This document shows positions 1 through 5,246 of a stretch of DNA of 5,517 bases, in pieces (positions within the stretch are counted from its first letter, which is position 1; each line of letters begins with the position of its first letter). Made by a program: the position numbers and the translations under genes. Below the pieces are notes generated by a model. That model was not told where the DNA came from and made no database searches. It saw nothing but the letters and a program-made list of their open reading frames with translations. The DNA comes from Deltaproteobacteria bacterium (GTDB lineage: Bacteria > Myxococcota_A > UBA9042 > DTJE01): the NCBI GenBank assembly GCA_016784945.1, contig JADHTP010000221.1, forward strand, positions 1 through 5,517. The letters are read 5' to 3'.

Positions 1-364
1 CGCTTGGCAGGGCCATGCCCATGACGGTGTCGCCGGGCTCCAGAAGGGCGAAGTACACGGCCAGGTTGGCGGGCGATCCGGAATAGGGCTGCACGTTGGC
101 GTGGTCCGCGCCGAACAGGGCCTTTGCGCGCTCCATGGCCAGGGTTTCCAACGGGTCCACGCACTGCTGACCCTCGTAATATCGCTTGCCGGCATACCCT
201 TCCGAGTACTTGTTGGTGAAGACGCTGCCCGTGGCCTCGATCACCGCCCGGGACACGTAGTTTTCCGATGCGATCAATCGGATCTTCTCGAATTCGCGGA
301 CCTCCTCGCGGGCCACGAGATCGGCCACCTCCATGTCCACCTGTTTCAATCCGGGCTGGGTCAT
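1..364 (-). CDS. glyA: Serine hydroxymethyltransferase, N-terminal part (runs off left edge)
   Basis: This PLP-dependent cytosolic enzyme converts serine and tetrahydrofolate to glycine and 5,10-methylene-THF, feeding one-carbon metabolism. The window holds the first 121 residues of a protein that is usually about 415-430 long. Visible family signatures are LIASENYVS (residues 30-38), TNKYSEGYAGKRYYEG (50-65) with the conserved substrate/cofactor-region Tyr and Glu, CVDPLE (68-73), and HANVQPYSGSPANLAVY (88-104). The PLP-lysine region lies outside the window. The start at 364 gives the normal family N-terminus. It is preceded by a strong AGGAGGG at 380-374 with a 9-base spacer. Only 2 bases separate it from the stop of the upstream TPR gene, so it is last of the visible thiC-TPR-glyA group and probably translationally coupled. 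The QPYSGSPAN wording resembles eukaryotic-type SHMT more than the E. coli QPHSGSQAN form. Identity is very secure. Confidence 0.97.
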   Translation of the reverse strand, partial: MTQPGLKQVDMEVADLVAREEVREFEKIRLIASENYVSRAVIEATGSVFTNKYSEGYAGKRYYEGQQCVDPLETLAMERAKALFGADHANVQPYSGSPANLAVYFALLEPGDTVMGMALPS

Positions 365-366
365 GG

Positions 367-1332
367 TCACTTTCCCTCCTGAATGACTTTCAGTCTCATG
401 CGGACCGGATTGGCCGTCATGCCCTCGGGCGCGATCTCCAGGTGTCGTTCGTAGGATCGGACCGTGGCCTTCTTGTCCCCCAGTCTTTCCTGGATGCGGC
501 CCAGTCCGTACCAGCAGTCGGCGCAGTTCGGGGCCACCTGGGTCGACTTTCCAAAGGCATGTCGGGCCTCCTCCAGTTTGCCCGAAGCCTCCTGCTGGTT
601 TCCCCAACCCATCAGAACCTTCGGATCCTCGGGGAATCGGGAAATGGCCTCCCGGATGGCCTGCTCCGAACACACGTGGTCCTGGAAACGGGTGCAGGCC
701 GCGGCCAGCCCCAACAGCACGTCGCGGTCGCCGGCCTTCAGGCGGGCGGCCTGTCGGAACTCGAACACCGCGGTCTGGGCATCCCCGTTTGCCAGCGCCG
801 CCAGACCCAGGTTGAACCGCGCATCAAACCAGTCGGGGCGTTCACGGGCCAGCCGGGACAGGGTTTCCTGGGCGTCGGCGGTCCGGCCTGCCGACTGGAG
901 GGCCACGGCCTGGTTCAGTCGCAGGTCCGGGTCCTTGGGATGGGCCGCGAGAAGACCGTCCAGCAGGGGCAGTGCGTGCCGGGCCTTTCCTGCCCGTACC
1001 AGGGCCACGGCCAGGTCGTTCTTGACAGCCGCCGATGCGGGCATTCGCCGGTGGGCGTCTTCCAGGTAGCCCACGGCCCGGTCCGCATGACCGGACAGGA
1101 GCTGGGTCCGGCCCATGAGATAGGCCCACTGTGGTGTTTCGCGCAGGTTCACCGGGAGTTCCGACAGGGACTGGCCGGCCTCGATCACCCGACCGCCGGA
1201 CAGCATGAAACGGACCCGGTCGAAGGCGCCTCCCTCAAGGCCCAGGTTGTCCGATTCGGTCTGTCGCCACGGCCCGCCGCAGGCCAGGAAGGCCAGGCAA
1301 AGAAGGACCATGGGTTGCAGCCGCAGGGTCAT
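367..1332 (-). CDS. TPR-repeat putative lipoprotein
   Basis: This is a 321-residue protein of unknown specific function. A short hydrophobic N-terminus (residues 3-17) ends in FLAC, with Cys18 as the likely lipidated residue; the lipobox is imperfect because position -3 is Phe. Residues about 67-302 form roughly seven tandem tetratricopeptide repeats of 32-34 residues. They are recognisable by the W/L-G/A-Y/F-A-P spacing, for example in ARFNLGLAALANGD (171-184) and CWYGLGRIQERLGDKKA (273-289). TPR solenoids are protein-protein interaction scaffolds, and a lipidated one would sit on the periplasmic face of a membrane, as in assembly or secretion accessory proteins. The ATG at 1332 has GGGAGGA (1343-1337) five bases upstream. 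The gene lies 55 bases after thiC and 2 bases before glyA. Nothing in it points to thiamine or folate chemistry, so the shared operon may be incidental. It has four extra cysteines (213, 221, 270, 273) besides Cys12 and Cys18. A cytoplasmic TPR protein is the alternative if the signal peptide is not functional. Confidence 0.88.
   Translation of the reverse strand: MTLRLQPMVLLCLAFLACGGPWRQTESDNLGLEGGAFDRVRFMLSGGRVIEAGQSLSELPVNLRETPQWAYLMGRTQLLSGHADRAVGYLEDAHRRMPASAAVKNDLAVALVRAGKARHALPLLDGLLAAHPKDPDLRLNQAVALQSAGRTADAQETLSRLARERPDWFDARFNLGLAALANGDAQTAVFEFRQAARLKAGDRDVLLGLAAACTRFQDHVCSEQAIREAISRFPEDPKVLMGWGNQQEASGKLEEARHAFGKSTQVAPNCADCWYGLGRIQERLGDKKATVRSYERHLEIAPEGMTANPVRMRLKVIQEGK
374..380 (-). 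promoter_or_regulatory. glyA ribosome binding site inside the TPR gene
   Basis: AGGAGGG read on the minus strand lies 9 bases before the glyA ATG at 364 and inside the last sense codons of the preceding gene, whose stop is at 369-367. It fixes the glyA start and suggests that ribosomes finishing the TPR gene can pass directly to glyA. Confidence 0.8.
427..1134 (-). repeat. About seven tandem TPR units
   Basis: This stretch encodes residues about 67-302 of the lipoprotein. Unit starts are near residues 67, 101, 135, 168, 203, 236 and 270. Most units end in a Pro-capped helix (RMP, AHP, ERP, RFP, VAP, IAP), the usual TPR boundary. The fifth unit is the most divergent and contains two cysteines (213 and 221). 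Boundaries are by eye. Confidence 0.75.
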
Positions 1333-1361
1333 GGCGTCCTCCCGTTGTACGCCTGCCGTCT

Positions 1362-1391
1362 AACCTATTCCGAACCGAGGTCCACGGTCAA
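1362..1391 (-). promoter_or_regulatory. Possible internal sigma70-like promoter for TPR-glyA
   Basis: On the minus strand TTGACC (1391-1386, five of six against TTGACA) overlaps the thiC stop codon. It is followed after 18 bases by TAGGTT (1367-1362, three of six against TATAAT, including the important first, second and last positions). A transcript would start near 1355 and carry the TPR ribosome binding site at 1343. It could let the TPR gene and glyA be expressed apart from thiC. The -10 match is weak and may be chance. Confidence 0.3.
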
Positions 1392-2704
1392 CGCTCCGGT
1401 CCTTTCAGTCCCTGAGTCACTTTCATGGGGCAGAATTTCGGTCCGCACATGCTGCAGAAATGGGACTCGCGGAATTCGGCTTCGGGAAGGGTCCGGTCGT
1501 GGAATTCCCTGGCGCGATCGGGGTCCAGGGCCAGTTCGAACTGCCGGTTCCAGTCGAAACCGTAGCGGGCGCGGGCCATGGCATCGTCCCGTTCCCGGGC
1601 GCCGGCGAGTCCTCGGGCCACGTCGGCGGCATGGGCAGCAATCTTGAAGGCTATCAGCCCTTCGCGAACATCCTCCGGGTCCGGGAGCCCGAGGTGTTCC
1701 TTGGGTGTCACGTAGCACAGGAAATCGGCACCGGCCACGGCCGCCACGGTGGCGCCGATGGCTCCGGTGATATGATCGTATCCTGGCGCGATATCCGTCA
1801 CCAGTGGTCCCAGCACATAGAAGGGTGCGCCGTGACACACCTCCTTCTGGCGGCGCACGTTGTCTTCTATCTGGTGGAAGGGGACGTGGCCCGGGCCCTC
1901 GATCATGACCTGGACGCCGGCCTCCCAGGCCCTGGACGTCAATTCCCCCAGGGTTCCCAGTTCCGCGAATTGCGCGGCGTCCGAGGCGTCGTGGAGGCAC
2001 CCGGGCCTCAGGCCGTCGCCCAGGGACAGGGTCACGTCGTGTCGACGGGCCAGCTGGAGCACCTCATCGAAATACTCGAAATAGGGATTCTCCCGGTCGT
2101 GGTGTTCCATCCAGCGGGCCATGAGGGCGCCGCCCCGGCTGACGATGCCGGTGAGCCGACCCGAAGCGAGTCCCACGTGGCTGCGGAGGATCCCCGCGTG
2201 CAGGGTCATGAAGTCCACGCCCTGCTCGGCCTGCCGTCGGACCACGTCCAGGAAATCCTCCACCGCGAGTTCGATCACGTCTTCCACGTCGTTGAGCGCC
2301 TGGTATACCGGCACAGTGCCCACGGGAACGGGGCAGGAGTCCAGGACGGCCTGCCGGATCTCGTCGATGCCCGGGCCCGTGGACAGGTCCATCACCGCAT
2401 CGGCCCCGTGGTCGAGGGCGATCTGCACCTTGTCAACTTCCTCGGTGAGACAGGAAACCGTCTGGGATCGGCCCAGGTTGACGTTGACCTTGACCGACAG
2501 GCCGGACCCGATGCCCACGGGTGTGAGGTTTCCGTGGTGGTGGTTGGCCGGGATCACCACGCGACCTTCAGCCAGCCCCTGGCGGACGGTCTCCTGAGCA
2601 ACGCCTTCGGCGTGGGCAACGGCTGCAGCCGCCGGGCTCACGACACCGTCACGGGCGATGGAAAGCTGGGTGCCCCGTGGTCCGCCCGAAGGTCCTTTCG
2701 CCAT
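1388..2704 (-). CDS. thiC: Phosphomethylpyrimidine synthase ThiC
   Basis: ThiC is a radical-SAM enzyme that rearranges aminoimidazole ribotide (AIR) to HMP-phosphate, the pyrimidine half of thiamine. The 438-residue protein has the short form of the family, without the long N-terminal extension of the 631-residue E. coli enzyme. Visible landmarks are RVVIPAN (48-54), GIGSGLSVKVNVNLG (64-78), ADAVMDLSTG (101-110), PVPVGTVPVYQA (125-136), LSLGDGLRPG (226-235), MIEGPGHVPFHQI (267-279) with His273 and His277, LGPLVTDIAPGYDHI (298-312), and the C-terminal CX2CX4C cluster motif (Cys417, Cys420, Cys425) that binds the 4Fe-4S cluster. All key motifs are intact, so it should be active. The start at 2704 was chosen because AGGAGG at 2718-2713 lies 8 bases upstream; an upstream in-frame ATG at 2761 would add 19 atypical residues. 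It is divergent from tsaD and first in the leftward group. Confidence 0.97.
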   Translation of the reverse strand: MAKGPSGGPRGTQLSIARDGVVSPAAAAVAHAEGVAQETVRQGLAEGRVVIPANHHHGNLTPVGIGSGLSVKVNVNLGRSQTVSCLTEEVDKVQIALDHGADAVMDLSTGPGIDEIRQAVLDSCPVPVGTVPVYQALNDVEDVIELAVEDFLDVVRRQAEQGVDFMTLHAGILRSHVGLASGRLTGIVSRGGALMARWMEHHDRENPYFEYFDEVLQLARRHDVTLSLGDGLRPGCLHDASDAAQFAELGTLGELTSRAWEAGVQVMIEGPGHVPFHQIEDNVRRQKEVCHGAPFYVLGPLVTDIAPGYDHITGAIGATVAAVAGADFLCYVTPKEHLGLPDPEDVREGLIAFKIAAHAADVARGLAGARERDDAMARARYGFDWNRQFELALDPDRAREFHDRTLPEAEFRESHFCSMCGPKFCPMKVTQGLKGPER

Positions 2705-2712
2705 GGTGAGCG

Positions 2713-2718
2713 CCTCCT
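2713..2718 (-). promoter_or_regulatory. thiC ribosome binding site (decides the start)
   Basis: A perfect AGGAGG on the minus strand lies 8 bases from the ATG at 2704. The alternative ATG at 2761 has no comparable site, and the best promoter candidate lies downstream of or over it. This supports the shorter protein. Confidence 0.85.
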
Positions 2719-2732
2719 GATTTACCGGAACC

Positions 2733-2761
2733 TTGATAACTGTTTTCCTGCCATGAGGCAA
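2733..2761 (-). promoter_or_regulatory. Candidate sigma70-type promoter for thiC
   Basis: On the minus strand TTGCCT (2761-2756, four of six) and TATCAA (2738-2733, four of six) are separated by exactly 17 bases. Transcription would start near 2726, giving a leader of about 22 bases that contains the AGGAGG. Such a leader leaves no room for a TPP riboswitch. This is a pattern match only. Confidence 0.4.
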
Positions 2762-2763
2762 GG
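2747..2763. repeat. Imperfect inverted repeat over the thiC promoter candidate
   Basis: CCTGCC and GGCAAGG flank a four-base ATGA centre, giving six base pairs with one bulged A. It covers the candidate -35 element of thiC and part of the spacer, a position where a repressor would act. It could equally be chance in GC-rich DNA. Confidence 0.3.
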
Positions 2764-2792
2764 ATTCGGACGCCAGTCCTTGACCCGTAGGA

Positions 2793-2798
2793 TAGAAT
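2793..2798 (+). promoter_or_regulatory. Possible -10 element for tsaD
   Basis: TAGAAT (five of six against TATAAT) ends 7 bases before the tsaD ATG at 2806, so a transcript would begin at or next to the start codon. No acceptable -35 hexamer lies 16-18 bases upstream; TTGACC at 2780-2785 is only 7 bases away. The call is weak. Confidence 0.25.
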
Positions 2799-2805
2799 CG
2801 ACGTC

Positions 2806-3837
2806 ATGAAGGTTCTGGGAATCGAGTCTTCCTGTGACGAAACAGCGGCTGCCGTGGTGGATGATGGCCGGCGGGTCCTGTCCAGCGTGGTCCATTCACA
2901 GGTCCCTGTTCACGCGCCGTTCGGCGGAGTTGTGCCGGAACTGGCTTCCCGAAACCACCTGGAGCACATGGGTCCGGTGGTAAAGGAGGCGCTCAAGCAG
3001 GCGGGTGTCGGGATCGGGGACCTGGACGGCCTGGCGGTCACCATCGGCCCGGGCCTCATCGGTTCGTTGCTGGTGGGCGTCCAGTTCGCCAAGAGCCTGT
3101 CCCTTGGGACGGGCCTCGAGTTGGTGGGCATCAACCACCTGGAGGCCCACGTCATGGCGGCCTTCCTGGACGGGAATGGCGAGGCGGCGCGTTTCCCGTT
3201 CCTGGCCCTGGCCGTCTCAGGGGGACACACCAGCCTGTACCGGGTCCAGGCCTACGGAGACATCGAGCTTATCGGGCGCACCCTGGACGATGCAGCGGGA
3301 GAGGCATTCGACAAGGCGGCCGCGGTCCTGGGCCTGCCCTATCCCGGCGGCGTGTCGGTGGACCAGGCCTCCGAGGGACGGAACGCGGCTGCGGTCAATT
3401 TCCCCCGAGCCATGTCGCGGGACAAGACACTCAACATGAGCTTTTCCGGCCTCAAGACCGCCCTGCGGCGGCACGTGGAAGAAAGGGAAGGGCCGCTGAC
3501 GACCGACCAGGTCGGTGACATCGCCGCTTCCTTCCAGGAGGCCGTGGTGGACGTGCTCGTCCTCAAGACCCTGGCCGCCGCTCGCACCCATGGGACGCGG
3601 GACCTGGTGGTGGCCGGAGGCGTGGCCGCCAATCGACGGCTGAGGGCCCGCATGACGCAGGCCGCGGACAAGGAAGGCCTGGCCCTCCACCTGGTGCCCG
3701 TGTCCCTGTGTACCGACAATGGGGCCATGGTGGCCGCGCTGGGGTATCATTACCTGTTCGGAACTCTGCGCGAGGCCGATGCACCACGGGGACTGGACAT
3801 GGATCCCTTCGTGCGTCACGTCAAGGACGGTTGGTGA
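2806..3837 (+). CDS. tsaD: tRNA N6-threonylcarbamoyladenosine transferase TsaD
   Basis: TsaD (Gcp/YgjD/Kae1 family) transfers the threonylcarbamoyl group from threonylcarbamoyl-AMP to A37 of ANN-decoding tRNAs, working in the cytoplasm with TsaB and TsaE. The protein is 343 residues, the normal bacterial length. Its ASKHA-fold motifs are intact: MKVLGIESSCDET at the start, VVPELASRNHLEH (42-54), the metal-binding HxxxH in NHLEAH (His111, His115), SGGHTSLY (138-145), DDAAGEAFDK (161-170) followed by YPGG (179-182), SFSGLKTAL (212-220), AGGVAANRRLR (270-280), and TDNGAMVA (303-310) with the third metal ligand Asp304. The start matches the family exactly. No good Shine-Dalgarno precedes it; AGGA at 2789-2792 is 13 bases away. 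TsaB, TsaC and TsaE are not in the window. It is first in the rightward group and 11 bases before the lipoprotein gene. Confidence 0.98.
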   Translation: MKVLGIESSCDETAAAVVDDGRRVLSSVVHSQVPVHAPFGGVVPELASRNHLEHMGPVVKEALKQAGVGIGDLDGLAVTIGPGLIGSLLVGVQFAKSLSLGTGLELVGINHLEAHVMAAFLDGNGEAARFPFLALAVSGGHTSLYRVQAYGDIELIGRTLDDAAGEAFDKAAAVLGLPYPGGVSVDQASEGRNAAAVNFPRAMSRDKTLNMSFSGLKTALRRHVEEREGPLTTDQVGDIAASFQEAVVDVLVLKTLAAARTHGTRDLVVAGGVAANRRLRARMTQAADKEGLALHLVPVSLCTDNGAMVAALGYHYLFGTLREADAPRGLDMDPFVRHVKDGW

Positions 3838-3841
3838 GAGG
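3836..3841 (+). promoter_or_regulatory. Lipoprotein ribosome binding site over the tsaD stop
   Basis: GAGAGG overlaps the last two bases of the tsaD TGA stop and ends 7 bases before the ATG at 3849. It supports that start over the more upstream in-frame ATG at 3708, which would add 47 residues antecedent to the signal peptide and lie deep inside tsaD. Confidence 0.6.
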
Positions 3842-3848
3842 TTGCCTC

Positions 3849-5246
3849 ATGACAAACTGCTCAAGAGCCGCGGCACTGTTGCTGGTGCTGGCCCTGGGAT
3901 GCAACCTGGACGGTTCGTCGAATCCCGTGGACATCCCGGCCACGGAAACCGGAATCGACGTCCCGGACGTTCAGGACCCTGCGGACCTGAACTCCGGGGA
4001 CGAGGCGGGCGACACGACCTCCGAATTGACCGATCTGGGCGAAGAAGACGTCCACAAGACCTGCCAGTCCGTCCTTGACGACTGGCAGTGCGTGGACCAG
4101 GCCGGTTGTCCCGAGTGGGCCGCCTGCCTCGGCGTGGGCAGTTGCGAGGAACCGCCGTGCTGGGGCCTGTGCGATGACTTCCCGGGATCCTGCCTTCCCA
4201 GGACCGACACCACCCTGTGTGAAGCCGACGGGGACTGTGCCGGTACCACCGTGTGCGTCGGCAGCGTCCTGTTCGAAAGCGGCGCGGTCAAGGCGCCCGG
4301 TCTGTGCCGCAGCCGCCCTTCGGAAGAGGCCTGCTTCGATGACTCCCACTGTTCCGGGGACCGGTACTGCGCCGGTGAACTGAACTGTACTGCGGAGGCC
4401 TATTGTCCGGGGCCCGAGTTCTATGGCAAGTGCGTGGACAAGCCTCCCGCCGGGCAGTGCTGGGAGGCCGGGGACTGCGCGCAGGGGCAACGGTGCGCCG
4501 GTGCGGTCCTGTGCGACTTCGGGGACGCGCAATGCGGTGAGGACGTTATGGGCACCTGTGAAGAGGGCCCCGGGGCGTCCTGCGTCATGGACGAAGACTG
4601 CGACGGCAACCCGGCCGGCGGTTTCTGTACCGGGAGCTTTGTCTGCGAGGGTTCCGACTGCGCCTTTGGGGATGTGGCGGGGTTCTGCGCCGGCCCTCCC
4701 GGGTTCGGGGGGTGCTGGGAGGAAAGCGACTGCCTGGCCGATACCCAGGTCTGTCGGGCCTTCCTGGCCTGCCCGCCGGGATCCCTGTGCAGCCAGTCCG
4801 TGGCCCACGTGGGTCAGTGCGGGGAGGCCCCCGCTACCGGTGAGGGCGTGGCCGTGGGCCTGGCGGACACGAAGGTCCAGGTGACCGTGCCCTTCTGGAT
4901 CACCCTGATCAACCGGGGGCCCGCCACCATCTACGTGGATCCCTGTTTCGCCATGCTGCTGCAACGGTGGAACGGCAACGAAGAGATATGGATCGACTGG
5001 CCCACCACGGTGGAACATGACTCCTGCGTCGAGGGGCAGCCGGCCCCCTACCTGGCCATACCCCCGGGGAACGGCATGGTCTTCGGCGGCAAGATGGAAG
5101 AATGGGAGCAGGCGACCTACCGACTGGAAACCATCTACCAGGTGGGTTGCGCCCAGGGCGAGATCAACCCGGACTGCAAGTCAGGCCCCTTGAAAGCCAA
5201 CTCCCTGGAGTTCGACGCCGTGCCCGCGGGTCCCTCCGATGCCTGA
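3849..5246 (+). CDS. Cysteine-rich repeat lipoprotein of unknown function
   Basis: I do not recognise this 465-residue protein. It begins with a short signal peptide (Arg6, hydrophobic 7-16) ending in ALGC, with Cys18 the likely lipidated residue and Asn19 at +2. Residues 20-70 are an acidic linker with 15 Asp/Glu, no Arg and one Lys. Residues 72-115 are a divergent eight-Cys segment. Five tandem Cys-rich units fill 124-324. Residues about 331-465 form a distinct C-terminal domain, with ITLINRGPATIYVD (351-364), IPPGNGMVF (404-412) and YRLETIY (424-430), resembling Ig-like or BsuPI-type beta sandwiches. The mature protein has 40 cysteines besides Cys18, an even number that fits disulfide pairing outside the cytoplasm. 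The start at 3849 was chosen for the signal peptide and for GAGAGG (3836-3841) seven bases upstream. The gene lies 11 bases after tsaD and overlaps rsmA by 8. A cell-surface adhesive or structural role is possible, but this is a guess. Confidence 0.85.
   Translation: MTNCSRAAALLLVLALGCNLDGSSNPVDIPATETGIDVPDVQDPADLNSGDEAGDTTSELTDLGEEDVHKTCQSVLDDWQCVDQAGCPEWAACLGVGSCEEPPCWGLCDDFPGSCLPRTDTTLCEADGDCAGTTVCVGSVLFESGAVKAPGLCRSRPSEEACFDDSHCSGDRYCAGELNCTAEAYCPGPEFYGKCVDKPPAGQCWEAGDCAQGQRCAGAVLCDFGDAQCGEDVMGTCEEGPGASCVMDEDCDGNPAGGFCTGSFVCEGSDCAFGDVAGFCAGPPGFGGCWEESDCLADTQVCRAFLACPPGSLCSQSVAHVGQCGEAPATGEGVAVGLADTKVQVTVPFWITLINRGPATIYVDPCFAMLLQRWNGNEEIWIDWPTTVEHDSCVEGQPAPYLAIPPGNGMVFGGKMEEWEQATYRLETIYQVGCAQGEINPDCKSGPLKANSLEFDAVPAGPSDA
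4218..4820 (+). repeat. Five tandem six-cysteine units
   Basis: Units start at Cys124, Cys162, Cys204, Cys245 and Cys289, a pitch of 38-44 residues. The pattern is C-x5-C-x(5-8)-C-x5-C-x(4-6)-C-x(7-9)-C. The first spacing is always five and usually has an acidic residue just before the second Cys (DGDC, AGDC, DEDC, ESDC; DSHC in unit 2). Units 3 and 5 share a CWE opening. Unit 1 keeps Cys 1, 2, 3 and 6 but lacks Cys 4 and 5. The units are diverged at the DNA level, so this is old protein-level repetition rather than recent duplication. Confidence 0.85.

Larger units (their letters stand above)
2705..2805. promoter_or_regulatory. Divergent thiC/tsaD intergenic region
   Basis: These 101 bases hold all non-coding DNA between the two divergent groups, so the promoters for both are expected here or just inside the flanking genes. 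Contents seen are the thiC ribosome binding site, a thiC promoter candidate, two overlapping inverted repeats (2747-2763 and 2760-2781) and a TAGAAT hexamer at 2793-2798 facing tsaD. I looked for the conserved TPP-riboswitch motifs (CTGAGA, and the ACCTGA / GGATAATGCCAGCG core) on the minus strand and found none. Confidence 0.7.

Noticed and set aside
268..1647. 459-codon plus-strand frame spanning glyA, the TPR gene and the end of thiC
   Set aside because: It crosses three genes on the other strand, is rich in Gly/Arg/Pro/Gln and shows no domain. It is a shadow frame.
2705..2761. Upstream in-frame ATG at 2761 as the thiC start
   Set aside because: It adds 19 residues not typical of the family, lacks a ribosome binding site, and overlaps the candidate promoter. 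The ATG at 2704 has a perfect AGGAGG.
1460..2809. Long open frame (449 codons) on the plus strand antisense to thiC
   Set aside because: The opposite strand encodes an intact ThiC with all motifs. The long frame is a by-product of GC-rich codon usage and its translation resembles no known protein.
3708..3848. In-frame ATG at 3708 as start of the lipoprotein
   Set aside because: It would lie deep within tsaD and put 47 Arg-rich residues before a good lipoprotein signal peptide.
3838..3848. Terminator between tsaD and the lipoprotein
   Set aside because: Only 11 bases separate the genes and there is no hairpin followed by a T run.
4218..4820. Cys repeats as EGF-like or ferredoxin-type iron-sulfur motifs
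   Set aside because: Spacing is nearly uniform at about five residues with no CxxC clusters, which does not suit 4Fe-4S ferredoxins, and the EGF spacing and aromatic/Gly pattern is missing. An exported protein favours disulfides.
3861..5018. 385-codon minus-strand frame antisense to the Cys-rich lipoprotein
   Set aside because: The plus frame has a signal peptide, regular Cys repeats and operon spacing. The antisense translation is low-complexity Gly/Ala/Val/His and lacks any motif.
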